Shown here: positions 27,690 to 36,285 of the stretch, one piece after another
How positions within the stretch are numbered: the first letter of the stretch is position 1
How the letters are laid out: the number at the start of each line of letters is the position of its first letter
From: Persicobacter diffluens
GTDB lineage: Bacteria; Bacteroidota; Bacteroidia; Cytophagales; Cyclobacteriaceae
Reading direction: 5' to 3'
NCBI RefSeq assembly: GCF_036244895.1
Contig: NZ_BQKE01000001.1
Location: forward strand, 1,984,001 to 2,048,000
Length of the DNA: 64,000 nucleotides
Made by a program: the position numbers and the translations under genes
The notes under the pieces: generated by a model
Seen by the model: the letters and a program-made list of their open reading frames with translations, nothing else
Told to the model about the DNA's origin: nothing
Database searches by the model: none

Positions 27690-27772
27690 ATCACTTTTCC
27701 CTTCGGCAGTATTAACTGCATCAGGTTCATAGGGTATAATCTCAGCCAAACAGGGGCACCCCTAAAGTTTCC
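27690..27772 (-). ncRNA. TPP riboswitch (thi box)
   Basis: On the minus strand the core reads TAGGGGTGCCCC, GGCTGAGATTATACCC, GAACCTGATGCAGTTA and ATACTGCCGAAGGGAAA, which are the conserved pyrimidine- and pyrophosphate-binding helices of the TPP aptamer in the correct order. It lies in the leader of thiS-thiC-tenI-thiD-thiE-thiG-thiH and should lower expression when TPP is abundant. Between the aptamer and thiS (27552-27689) I see no strong terminator, so control of translation or of an undetected attenuator are both open. A small reading frame overlapping this site is not a gene. Confidence 0.97.
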
Positions 27773-27805
27773 TAAAGGTAAATAAAAAAAACTCAATCCT
27801 GCAAA
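27773..27805 (-). promoter_or_regulatory. Promoter of the thiamine operon
   Basis: On the minus strand TTTG (27805-27802), a 21-base spacer and TACCTTTA (27780-27773) fit the Bacteroidota promoter, with one mismatch in the -7 box. Transcription would begin at the very start of the TPP aptamer. Confidence 0.65.
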
Positions 27806-27806
27806 T

Positions 27807-27846
27807 AAAAAAAGGAAAGGAAAAACGATTAACGTTTTCTCCTTCC
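27807..27846 (-). terminator. Terminator after the amidase gene
   Basis: On the minus strand a GGAAGGAGAAAACG / CGTTTTTCCTTTCC inverted repeat with two mismatched positions is followed by seven T. It separates the amidase transcript from the thi promoter just downstream. Confidence 0.75.
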
Positions 27847-27911
27847 CTCTGTACAAAATATAACGCATCTATAAAAAATTATATCCTTTTAAGTAAGAAA
27901 AATATTCTTTT

Positions 27912-28655
27912 CTATGCCCCTTTGGCCTGTGGTTTAAAGGAAGCGACTGCCAGGCAATTTTTTATTTTTTTCCAGGAGACTTCCCCCATCAAACCATCCG
28001 GTAACAATTGATTATCGACCTGAAACTGTAATACCGCTTTTCGACATTCCGGGGACCAAAGACCATCGATACGACCATGATAATAACCTAAGCTGGAAAG
28101 CGCCTTTTGTAAGGTAATCATCAGTTTTGGGTCCTCATTATTGACCAAATCGGTAATTTGACCGCTTTTTAGAAAAGTGATCCATTCTTGCAAATAATAA
28201 CCCGGACAGGGACCTTCTCTAAAATCATGGTGGCCAAAAACCTTTTGTAAACTAATCCTGTATTCCCTACACAGATATTGAATCAGTTCTCCTAAGGCCA
28301 GCAATTGCTGACTACTTGGCTGTTGTCCACCCCGGTAATTTAATCCATTAAAATTTCCCAGCACTACTATACCAATACTAGTGGTATTTTCTCCTTTGGT
28401 ATGCCAGACAATATCGGAGACATCATTGCATTGTACAATTTTTCCATCGGATTCAATGGCAAAATGGTAACAAATTCTGGGGCATCCCTGCAGGCAAATA
28501 TGATTGGAAGAAATGTGATATTGATTAAGGGCTTTCGTATCTGAAGCCGTCATGGACTGGTGCAAAATAATTTTGTCAATTACGGAAAGAGGGCGGTTCG
28601 TCCAGCTACGGTGGGGGTGACGATCCAATGATAGTACCTGATCGACTATATGCAT
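27912..28655 (-). CDS. N-acetylmuramoyl-L-alanine amidase with a peptidoglycan-binding domain
   Basis: A 247-residue cell-wall hydrolase. The N-terminal amidase_2/PGRP domain (about 1-165) has zinc-ligand motifs: IILHQS near residue 31, DIVWHTKG near 85, and GHHDFREGPCPGYYL near 140 (His and Cys/Asp position). Residues 180-235 form a PG_binding_1 domain (LQKALSSLGYYHGRIDGLW, then AVLQFQVDNQL). No signal peptide or lipobox is present, so export by the Sec route is not evident. The architecture resembles phage endolysins and wall-recycling amidases. It stands alone, with no phage genes around it. Confidence 0.85.
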   Translation of the reverse strand: MHIVDQVLSLDRHPHRSWTNRPLSVIDKIILHQSMTASDTKALNQYHISSNHICLQGCPRICYHFAIESDGKIVQCNDVSDIVWHTKGENTTSIGIVVLGNFNGLNYRGGQQPSSQQLLALGELIQYLCREYRISLQKVFGHHDFREGPCPGYYLQEWITFLKSGQITDLVNNEDPKLMITLQKALSSLGYYHGRIDGLWSPECRKAVLQFQVDNQLLPDGLMGEVSWKKIKNCLAVASFKPQAKGA

Positions 28656-28889
28656 AATGGGGGAGTTGGTGATACGGCAATTTAAAAATCAAACAGAAGG
28701 TAACCTTTTCAGCATCAGTATTTTCTTACCTAAGTAAGTTTTAGTTAAAAATTACAATCTTTAATAAGCAAGCTGAAAAAATTACCAACCGCCATTTTGA
28801 TTTTTTCCCATTAATATTGCAGCGATGATCATGGGTTTCCTAAATAAACAGATCCGGTCATATTTGATTTGGTTATTTATCCCGTATTA

Positions 28890-29006
28890 TTTGTGCTAAG
28901 TTCCTCATTTCATCTTCTTCTTGGATATTACCCATAAAGAAGAAAATCCCTTCATTTTCCCTCCTTCAGCTAAACAAACATTTGAACAGGTAACCTCTAG
29001 CCTAAG
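28890..29006 (+). repeat. Dispersed intergenic repeat, copy E
   Basis: TTTGTGCTAAG, then CCTCATTTCATCTTCTTC, AAGAAGAAAATCCCTTC, ATTTTCCCTCCTTCAGCTAAAC and GCCTAAG align in order with copy A. It sits in the 492-base gap between the amidase gene and the gene at 29148. In the rest of that gap I see only AT-rich sequence. Confidence 0.65.
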
Positions 29007-29147
29007 CAGATCAAAATAACTGGCTACTCTTCCACTGAGAGCATGCAAACAAACGCCAAAACAAAGGCCGTTGAAACATCACTTCAAAGATATGCAGGCA
29101 ATCTTTTTCGCCCTATATTCCCTTCAGGAGCAATTATTCCTTAAAAA

Positions 29148-29600
29148 ATGCAATCTTTTCATTCAGGGCTTTACGTATATGCTAATACAGAAAACCCCCT
29201 CAGTATGAACAACGCAAAAATCCATCTCCCCGACCTCGACTTCGATTTCAAATTATGGAAAGAAACCCTTGCCTTTTGGAAAAGGACTGGTGAGCTTCAT
29301 TTATTGAGACTAAGTGACCTTCATAAACTAGGTAAAATATCCAGTGAGTCCTATGGTTCTTTACGCTGGGAGTATGAGCAACAGCTGGACAAGATTGTAG
29401 CACTCCTTGCCAAAATAAAAGTGCAGGAAGATGAAATGGCCTATTATCATAAAGATTACCCCATCAATATGGGGCATCAGCACTATAAGGATTATCTCAG
29501 TATTAGGGACCGAATGCGACAATTAGAATCCTACACCAAAGATCTGGAAGAAGAATTCGATTACATTAACCGAAAAGTAGTCCTTCCCCATCTACATTAA
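29148..29600 (+). CDS. Unknown charged helical protein
   Basis: A 150-residue soluble protein that I do not recognise. From residue 20 it is rich in Leu, Lys, Glu and aromatic residues, with two heptad-like stretches (RWEYEQQLDKIVALLAKI and RMRQLESYTKDLEEEF), suggesting a helical hairpin or coiled coil. The ATG at 29205 (MNNAKIHLPDL) is an equally good start, because the first 19 residues look less protein-like. It has no signal peptide. It is isolated, with no clear promoter or terminator, and its neighbours give no functional hint. Confidence 0.6.
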   Translation: MQSFHSGLYVYANTENPLSMNNAKIHLPDLDFDFKLWKETLAFWKRTGELHLLRLSDLHKLGKISSESYGSLRWEYEQQLDKIVALLAKIKVQEDEMAYYHKDYPINMGHQHYKDYLSIRDRMRQLESYTKDLEEEFDYINRKVVLPHLH

Positions 29601-29886
29601 GTTTATATTTTAAAACACATTTCATTAACTTTCAACCCAATAACAGCCATTGCAAAGGTTAAAATATAGAATTGTTTACTAATCGATAAACTTTTCGCAA
29701 ATAATGCGTAAAACTAGAAGGGGTATGCTGCACAATATCCCATTAAAGTAGCATTAAATCACGACCATTTGATGCTTTGCACTTTGGATATTGCCGATAA
29801 ATTCACAAATTGTTCGAGTTTTTTAATTCGGATGAGGGCTTAGCCAAGACTAAATCTTAAATACTACAACCTATTTTCTTTGGATA

Positions 29887-31518
29887 ATGAGTAAAACAAA
29901 AAATTCAAAATTTCACATTAAACTACCTTTGTTTATTGCCATGGGATTGGCTGCGGGGATATTGATTGGGGCTACCATGGCCGGAAATGAATCGCCAAAG
30001 AATAATTCGCTTATCAGTAGTATCCACAAATTCTCGAACATCGTCAGCTATATTCAGCGTGATTATGTAGATGAGGTGGATACGGAAGATTTAGTGGAAA
30101 CCGCTATTGCGAAAATGCTGGAAAAGCTCGATCCACACAGCGTTTATATCGCTGCCAAAGATTTGGAGTTATCCAAGTCACAATTGGAGGGTAAATTTTA
30201 CGGGATCGGAATCGAGTTTAATATTCTGAGAGACACCCTTTATGTGGTGGCTCCTTTGAGTGGTGGCCCTTCCGAAAAATTAGGCATTCGCAGTGGAGAT
30301 AAAATTGTAGAGGTGGACGGAGAAAATGTTGCCAGTACTGGTATTTCCAATCGCGATGTGATCAATATCCTACGTGGAGAGAAAGGCACAAAAGTAAGCG
30401 TGAAAATCTATCGTAAAAATGCCCCAGAGCTATTGGCCTTTGACATTATTCGTGATAAAATTCCTCAAAATTCTGTGGATGTATCTTATATGGTAGACGA
30501 TGAAATTGGTTACCTAAAAGTAAGTCGTTTCTCCGCCACTACCTACCAGGAGTTTTATGAGGCCATGAAAAGCCTTAAAGAACAAGGCATGACCAAATTA
30601 ATTTTGGATCTACAGGGAAATCCTGGTGGTTATATGGATCGCGCAGTGAACATGGTGGATGAAATCCTGAAAGACGGCGACATGATCGTTTACACCAAAG
30701 GGAAAGAAAAACGTTACAATGTCCAGTATGTAGCGAAACGCAAAGGCATGTTCGAAGAAGGAAAAGTGATTGTCCTTTTAGATGAAGGTTCTGCTTCTGC
30801 TTCAGAGATTGTTTCGGGTGCTATTCAGGACAATGACCGCGGTTTGGTGATCGGAAGAAGATCCTTCGGAAAAGGCTTGGTACAAATGCCTATTCCTTTG
30901 AATGATGGCTCAGAATTGAGATTAACGATTTCCAGATACTATACGCCTAGTGGCCGCTCCATTCAGAAACCATATGATAAAGAACATATGGAAGATTACT
31001 ATATGGACCGCATTAACCGCTACGAACATGGAGAGTTCTTCCATGCGGATAGTATTAAAATGAATGATTCGCTAAAATATGAAACAGCTCACGGGCGAAT
31101 AGTTTACGGTGGCGGAGGTATTATGCCGGATTATTTCGTTCCTTTGGATACCACCATGCACAGTAATTATTTCACCAAATTGTTTTACAGCAATGCCCTT
31201 CGGGAATACACCATTAAGTATTACGAAAAGAATCAAAACAAGCTGAAGTCCATGGATTACCAAGATTTCAAAACAAATTTTGAGGTGAGTGATGCCATGC
31301 TGAAGGACCTGGTAAAAACAGCCAAAGAACTGGATGTGGCTTACAATGAAGAAGAATTTGAAATCTCAAAACCATTGATCAAACTACGAATAAAGGCGCA
31401 GCTCGCCCGAAGTGTTTGGGACAATGAAGGCTTCTTCCCGATATTCAATGAAACCAATGAAGTCTTCCAGCAAGCCCTTAAGATCATGGAAGATGATCAG
31501 GCCTGGTCGAAATTATAA
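29887..31518 (+). CDS. S41 family C-terminal processing peptidase (CtpA/Prc type)
   Basis: A 543-residue periplasmic serine protease. An N-terminal membrane or signal helix (LPLFIAMGLAAGILIGATMAG) is followed by a helical region, a PDZ domain at about 85-170 (LSGGPSEKLGIRSGDKIVEVDG) and the catalytic domain. The Ser-Lys dyad is visible: DEGSASASEIVSGA around residue 302 and RRSFGKGLVQ around 328, with LDLQGNPGGYMDRAV before them. The C-terminal extension of about 120 residues is typical of Bacteroidota members. Such enzymes trim or degrade envelope proteins. The 286 bases upstream show no recognisable element. Confidence 0.93.
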   Translation: MSKTKNSKFHIKLPLFIAMGLAAGILIGATMAGNESPKNNSLISSIHKFSNIVSYIQRDYVDEVDTEDLVETAIAKMLEKLDPHSVYIAAKDLELSKSQLEGKFYGIGIEFNILRDTLYVVAPLSGGPSEKLGIRSGDKIVEVDGENVASTGISNRDVINILRGEKGTKVSVKIYRKNAPELLAFDIIRDKIPQNSVDVSYMVDDEIGYLKVSRFSATTYQEFYEAMKSLKEQGMTKLILDLQGNPGGYMDRAVNMVDEILKDGDMIVYTKGKEKRYNVQYVAKRKGMFEEGKVIVLLDEGSASASEIVSGAIQDNDRGLVIGRRSFGKGLVQMPIPLNDGSELRLTISRYYTPSGRSIQKPYDKEHMEDYYMDRINRYEHGEFFHADSIKMNDSLKYETAHGRIVYGGGGIMPDYFVPLDTTMHSNYFTKLFYSNALREYTIKYYEKNQNKLKSMDYQDFKTNFEVSDAMLKDLVKTAKELDVAYNEEEFEISKPLIKLRIKAQLARSVWDNEGFFPIFNETNEVFQQALKIMEDDQAWSKL

Positions 31519-31525
31519 TTAACCA

Positions 31526-31560
31526 AAAGGTTGTTCCCCGGAGCAACCTTTTTTGTTTTT
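31526..31560 (+). terminator. Terminator after the S41 peptidase gene
   Basis: AAAAGGTTG / CAACCTTTT hairpin followed by a T-rich tail, a few bases after the stop. Confidence 0.85.
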
Positions 31561-31607
31561 AATATCAAAATGCAAGCAATTGCATCTCCTGTTAGTACTA
31601 TTTTTTT

Positions 31608-31615
31608 TACCTTTG
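31608..31615 (+). promoter_or_regulatory. -7 promoter element
   Basis: TACCTTTG, an exact match to TAnnTTTG, 40 bases before the start of the formimidoylglutamase gene. TTG at 31580 is spaced rather far (25 bases). Confidence 0.55.
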
Positions 31616-31654
31616 AGGAGAGTAATTTCCCACTCAATCTAATCCAATAATATC

Positions 31655-32641
31655 ATGAGCTATACCATTCCCGATCTACATCAGTGGCACGGAAGAATAG
31701 ATACTGAAGATGGCGAACTGGGCCATCGTTGGCACCAAATTGTTGAAGCTTTAAACCTGGAAGAAGCTTCTGACTTAAAAGAAGGTAATCAAAGATTTGC
31801 TTTCCTGGGCTTCAGAAGTGATGAAGGTGTCAAAAGGAATAAAGGAAGAATAGGTGCTGTAAAAGGCCCGGAAACTCTTCGCAGAGTAATGAGCAGTACC
31901 GCGGTTCACTTTGATGAGCAAAAAGTGAAATTATTGGAGGCTGGAGATGTTTCTTGTGTAAACCATAAAATGGAGGAAGCACAAGAAGAGTTAGGAAAGC
32001 GGGTGAAACAACTCCTGGAGAGAAAAACACTCCCTATTGTCTTAGGTGGTGGGCATGAAATTTCCTATGGACATTATCTGGGGCTGCATAATTGGGTAAA
32101 GAAACATCATCCCGGAAAAAAAATTGGAATCATCAATTTTGATGCCCACTTTGACTTGAGAGTTCCTAGTCCGGAGCCATCGTCAGGAACACCTTTTAAT
32201 CAGATTTCGCAATTATGCGAAAAAGACGACACCTCTTTCCTGTATCAGGTGATGGGCATCAACCCGGCCGCCAATACCAGAAAACTTTTCCAAATTGCGG
32301 AGGAATTAAAGGTGCATCACGTCCCTTATTATGAAATGCACATCAGCCATATTCATGAATTGGCCCATGCGCTGCTCAAATTCATTAATCGATGCGATTT
32401 CATTTATATGACCATTGACATGGATGTTTTCTCGGCCCCATTTGCACCAGGCGTCAGTGCATTAAATTCCTGTGGAACTTTCCCGGAGGTAATTTCTGCC
32501 ATGATCCGAAGGGTAGCAAAGTCAGACAAATTATTAAGTATGGACATCGCCGAACTTAACCCTAAATTCGACATTGATGACCGTACAGCAAAACTAGCGA
32601 GCCACCTGATCTACGAATTAATCAATGCTAAATGTGAGTAA
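31655..32641 (+). CDS. Formimidoylglutamase-like ureohydrolase (arginase family)
   Basis: A 328-residue binuclear-manganese hydrolase of the arginase/agmatinase/HutG superfamily. The metal-binding motifs are intact: GGGHEISYG around residue 132, INFDAHFDLR around 160, and MTIDMDVFSAPFAPG around 250. The form of the C-terminal motif and the overall length fit the Bacteroidota HutG (formimidoylglutamase) group, which hydrolyses N-formimidoyl-L-glutamate in histidine breakdown. No other hut genes are nearby, so arginase or another guanidino-substrate activity is possible. It has its own promoter and terminator. Confidence 0.82.
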   Translation: MSYTIPDLHQWHGRIDTEDGELGHRWHQIVEALNLEEASDLKEGNQRFAFLGFRSDEGVKRNKGRIGAVKGPETLRRVMSSTAVHFDEQKVKLLEAGDVSCVNHKMEEAQEELGKRVKQLLERKTLPIVLGGGHEISYGHYLGLHNWVKKHHPGKKIGIINFDAHFDLRVPSPEPSSGTPFNQISQLCEKDDTSFLYQVMGINPAANTRKLFQIAEELKVHHVPYYEMHISHIHELAHALLKFINRCDFIYMTIDMDVFSAPFAPGVSALNSCGTFPEVISAMIRRVAKSDKLLSMDIAELNPKFDIDDRTAKLASHLIYELINAKCE

Positions 32642-32735
32642 GAACAGGCTTAACAGCCAAAACCTATCTGGAAAATAAAAAGGTATTCAAAATCCTATCC
32701 GGTGGCGTAACTTTTAACATGCCGTAAATAATTAA

Positions 32736-32774
32736 AATAACTGAGGCTGCTTCTTTAAGGCAGCCTCAGTTATT
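32736..32774 (+). terminator. Strong hairpin, probable terminator
   Basis: Perfect 15-base inverted repeat AATAACTGAGGCTGC / GCAGCCTCAGTTATT with a nine-base loop, about 95 bases after the hydrolase gene. The T-tail is weak, so it may also act as an RNA 3'-end stabiliser. Confidence 0.65.
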
Positions 32775-32849
32775 TCTACTCAGGATTTAAACCATCGGTT
32801 TTAGTTGGGAAAGGATTTTGGTAAATTGGTCAAAAATTAATGCGCAAAA

Positions 32850-33824
32850 ATGTTTTTCACCACCTTCCAGCCGGAATCCTTCCCTACGCCTATCCAACAT
32901 ACGGACAAAATCCTTAGCCTCGGATCGTGCTTCGCCAATGCCACAGGAAACAGACTTGTTGAAGGTGGCATGCAGGTTTTAGCGAACCCCTTTGGCACGA
33001 TCTACAATCCCAAATCGTTGAATCAAATCCTTAAAAATTCGATTCACCTCCAGGCTCCAAATGAAAACTTAATCATTGAATCCCAGTCTGTCTGGAGGCA
33101 CTATCAGTACCATTCCGATATTTCAGCTTTAAACTCACAGGATTTATTGGAAGAAATCAGCAATAAACAAAATCAGGTGCATCAGTTTCTAAAATCTGCC
33201 AATTGGTTGATGATCACCTGGGGGACTGCCTGGGGCTACGAATTAATCGACGAACAGGCCTGGGTGGGAAATTGCCACAAACAACCCGCGAAAAAATTCA
33301 AAAAAATAGCGCTTTCCGTGGAAGAAATAGTAAACGACTTCCAACTAACCTATCAGGAATTAAGGCGACTTAATCCGGAATTAAAAATCATTTTCACCCT
33401 CTCCCCTGTCCGGCATTTAAAAGATGGCTTCACTGAGAATTCCCTGAGCAAAGCCACGCTTAGGCTGGCTATGGCAGAAATTATTAAAAGGCAGCAGCAG
33501 ATCTTTTATTTTCCATCCTATGAAATTCTGTTGGATGAACTGCGCGACTACCGGTTTTTCGCCGAAGACATGATCCATCCAAGTCAAACAGCCGAAGCTT
33601 ATATCTTTAATAAGTTTGTGGAAAGCCAATGCGACCCGGCATGTCAAAAAACATTAGAACGGATCCAAAAGCTTAAAAAAGCGGCCCAACACCGCCCTTT
33701 TCATATTGAAGGCCGGGAGCATCAAAAATTCCTGCATAAGACTATTGCCAAAATGGAACAACAAGCCTCCTACATCTCCTTAGAAAAGGAAATACAGGCA
33801 CTGAAAAGTCAATTAAGGGAATAA
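32850..33824 (+). CDS. GSCFA domain protein
   Basis: A 324-residue protein with the eponymous LSLGSCFANATGNRL motif near residue 27, followed by NPFGTIYNPKSL and ITWGTAWGYEL. Downstream it has LKIIFTLSPVRHLKDGF and AEDMIHPSQTAEAYIFNKF. The spacing resembles SGNH/GDSL-type hydrolases: the Ser is in GSCFA and a DxxH-like pair appears in DMIHPS. GSCFA proteins are mostly found in Bacteroidota and Proteobacteria and have no confirmed biochemical role; acyl or glycan esterase activity is a guess. It is cytoplasmic by sequence and stands just upstream of the YyaL-like gene. Confidence 0.9.
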   Translation: MFFTTFQPESFPTPIQHTDKILSLGSCFANATGNRLVEGGMQVLANPFGTIYNPKSLNQILKNSIHLQAPNENLIIESQSVWRHYQYHSDISALNSQDLLEEISNKQNQVHQFLKSANWLMITWGTAWGYELIDEQAWVGNCHKQPAKKFKKIALSVEEIVNDFQLTYQELRRLNPELKIIFTLSPVRHLKDGFTENSLSKATLRLAMAEIIKRQQQIFYFPSYEILLDELRDYRFFAEDMIHPSQTAEAYIFNKFVESQCDPACQKTLERIQKLKKAAQHRPFHIEGREHQKFLHKTIAKMEQQASYISLEKEIQALKSQLRE

Positions 33825-33990
33825 AGTAATCCAAAAGACAAATCGGCCTATTGCTTTTGTTACGGTTGCTTTTACTTCCGGGAAATTGGATATTTTGAAA
33901 TAATATTCTTCCGGTTTAGAAATTCATAAGTGCAACAATGATGTACTCATGCTCCTATTTCTTACCGGCTCATTCCTACATCCGCAAACC

Positions 33991-36018
33991 ATGAAACCAT
34001 CCCATAGCAACCGACTTATCGACTCCACCAGCCCCTACCTCTTACAACATGCCCATAATCCGGTCAACTGGTATCCCTGGGGTCCGGAAGCACTGAATAG
34101 GGCTACAAATGAAAACAAACCCATTTTAGTCTCCATTGGGTATTCTGCCTGCCACTGGTGTCATGTAATGGAAAGAGAGTCTTTTGAAAATGATGCCATA
34201 GCCGAAATCATGAATGAATATTTCATCTGCATTAAAGTGGATCGGGAGGAGCGCCCCGATGTGGATCAGCTTTATATGGATGCTGTACAGGCCATGGGAA
34301 AACAAGGAGGCTGGCCGCTAAATGTATTTCTTACTCCGGAACAGCAACCATTCTTCGGTGGCACCTATTTCCCTCCACAACAATGGGAACATTTATTAGA
34401 GAAAATTCACCAAGCCTGGTTTGAAAAACAAGCGGAAATTAATCAGTCTGCCAATCGGTTGGCAGAACGCCTGGGCTTGTCTGATATCGATAAATTCGGA
34501 TTAAAGCCCGGAGAAGACCCGGAAGACATCCGGCAATGGATTGATCAACTGGCACAGGACATCCTCTCGGAAGTAGATTGGGAAAAGGGCGGCATGAATC
34601 GGGCACCGAAATTTCCGATGCCTGTCATTTGGGACTTTCTGTTAGATTACAGCCTTCTTCAGAAAAACCAGCAAGCCACAAAAGCGGTAAAGTTGGTTCT
34701 GAATCAAATGGCTTATGGAGGAATTTATGACCAATTAGGGGGAGGCTTCTCCAGATACTCCGTAGATGCAGACTGGTTTGCGCCACATTTTGAAAAAATG
34801 CTCTATGACAATGCTCAATTACTCAGCCTGTATAGCAAGGCTTATAGAACAGAAGGAAATGAGGAGTATAAAAGAATCATCACCGAAACATTGAATTGGC
34901 TGGAAAGAGAGATGAAGTCTCCAGAGGGTGGATATTATGCGGCTTTGGATGCAGACAGTGAAGGGGTGGAAGGTCTTTTCTACACTTGGTCAGCAGCAGA
35001 GTTGAAAAGCCTTTTGGGAAATCAATACGCCGTTTTCGCCCAATATTACCAAATAGAAGAGCATGGAAATTTTGAAGGGAGAAACATCCTATTTCCACAA
35101 AAATCCATCAAAGTATTTGAAGAAACAGTACCAAATGCTTCCGCAATAATTGAAAATTGCCACCAAAAGTTGTGGGAAATTAGAAATGAAAGAAGCCGGC
35201 CCGCCACGGATGATAAAATATTAGCCGCCTGGAATGGCTTATTACTCAAAGGTCTGGCTGATGCCTGGCTGGTAAGCCAAAAGCCGGAAGACAAGGACAA
35301 CGCCATTGCCCTTGGAGCATTCATTAGTGGCAAAATGATAAAAGAAGACGGAAGCCTATGGCGTTCTTTTAAAAATGGACATGGAAGTATTGAGGCATTT
35401 CTGGAAGATTATGCCGCGGTAATTGAAGGATTTATTCACCTTTATCAAATCACCTTCAATGAGAAATGGCTATTGCAATCCGAACAATTGACCAAGTATG
35501 TACTGCAAAATTTCGCTCAAAAAGACAGCCCTTATTTAAACTTCACCAACATCTTACACCATGATTTGATTGTCCAAAAAGCAGAGTTTTTCGATAATGT
35601 GATTCCTGCTTCCAACTCTATCATGGCCTTTAATTTATATTATTTGGGAACTGCCCTAGACCGGCCAGACTGGACAAAGCGCGCCTGGGAAATGCTTTCC
35701 TATACCCGAAAAATTGCCGATCAAAATGCGCAATATATAGCGAATTGGTCAAGATTATGGCTATTCAAACTCCATCCCTCCCCTGAAATTATTTGCCTTG
35801 GAGAACAAGCACTTCAACATGGAATCCAGTGGCAATTGGATTACCTGCCCAACCAAATAATACAGGCCTCTATCCATAATAGTACTTTACCATTATTTTA
35901 TGGCAAAACCTTAAAAAATGAACAAAGCACTATTTTTGTATGCCTGAACAACCAATGCCAATCACCTGCTAATGAACTAAAACAGGCCAAATCACAATTA
36001 AAAAGCCTGATTCCTTAA
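33991..36018 (+). CDS. Thioredoxin-domain / six-hairpin glycosidase-like protein (YyaL, SPATA20 family)
   Basis: A 675-residue protein. The start is placed at ATG 33991, which begins directly before NRLIDSTSPYLLQHAHNPVN, the family's conserved N-terminus; an in-frame ATG at 33949 would add 14 residues. The first 170 residues form a thioredoxin-like DUF255 domain with YSACHWCHVME and EERPDVDQLY. The rest is an alpha/alpha barrel related to N-acylglucosamine epimerases (GGIYDQLGGGFSRYSVD, WFAPHFEKMLYDNAQL, DDKILAAWNGLL). The family occurs in all domains of life. Its substrate is unknown. Confidence 0.92.
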   Translation: MKPSHSNRLIDSTSPYLLQHAHNPVNWYPWGPEALNRATNENKPILVSIGYSACHWCHVMERESFENDAIAEIMNEYFICIKVDREERPDVDQLYMDAVQAMGKQGGWPLNVFLTPEQQPFFGGTYFPPQQWEHLLEKIHQAWFEKQAEINQSANRLAERLGLSDIDKFGLKPGEDPEDIRQWIDQLAQDILSEVDWEKGGMNRAPKFPMPVIWDFLLDYSLLQKNQQATKAVKLVLNQMAYGGIYDQLGGGFSRYSVDADWFAPHFEKMLYDNAQLLSLYSKAYRTEGNEEYKRIITETLNWLEREMKSPEGGYYAALDADSEGVEGLFYTWSAAELKSLLGNQYAVFAQYYQIEEHGNFEGRNILFPQKSIKVFEETVPNASAIIENCHQKLWEIRNERSRPATDDKILAAWNGLLLKGLADAWLVSQKPEDKDNAIALGAFISGKMIKEDGSLWRSFKNGHGSIEAFLEDYAAVIEGFIHLYQITFNEKWLLQSEQLTKYVLQNFAQKDSPYLNFTNILHHDLIVQKAEFFDNVIPASNSIMAFNLYYLGTALDRPDWTKRAWEMLSYTRKIADQNAQYIANWSRLWLFKLHPSPEIICLGEQALQHGIQWQLDYLPNQIIQASIHNSTLPLFYGKTLKNEQSTIFVCLNNQCQSPANELKQAKSQLKSLIP

Positions 36019-36070
36019 TATTTTTATAAAAAAAAGGGTGGAAATGATTTTTATATCCTTTTCGCTCCGC

Positions 36071-36078
36071 TATTTTTG
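36071..36078 (+). promoter_or_regulatory. -7-like promoter element
   Basis: TATTTTTG matches TAnnTTTG and lies about 200 bases before the membrane-protein gene. No good -33 box is seen. The rest of 36079-36261 shows nothing I can support. Confidence 0.35.
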
Positions 36079-36285
36079 AAAATAATGCTTTTTCGTCTAA
36101 AATTACTACAGCACAATAATGGACAAACGCGAACTAATTTTAAATTATTTCATTTTTAATTATGACTGTTCAATCTATTAATGGTGTTTGGTGTAATTTT
36201 TGGGCAGTTAAACACGTTGAAAAACACCCAGTAATTCATCGTCTAATAAAAGGAATTTAAGTTGGCAAACTATTTTAAAGGGACT

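Noticed and set aside
27677..27868. Reading frame over the thi promoter
   Set aside because: It overlaps the TPP riboswitch, the operon promoter and a terminator, which explain this sequence.
36119..36181. 20-codon leader-like frame (MDKRELILNYFIFN...) before the membrane-protein gene
   Set aside because: Too short to distinguish from chance; no attenuator structure follows it.
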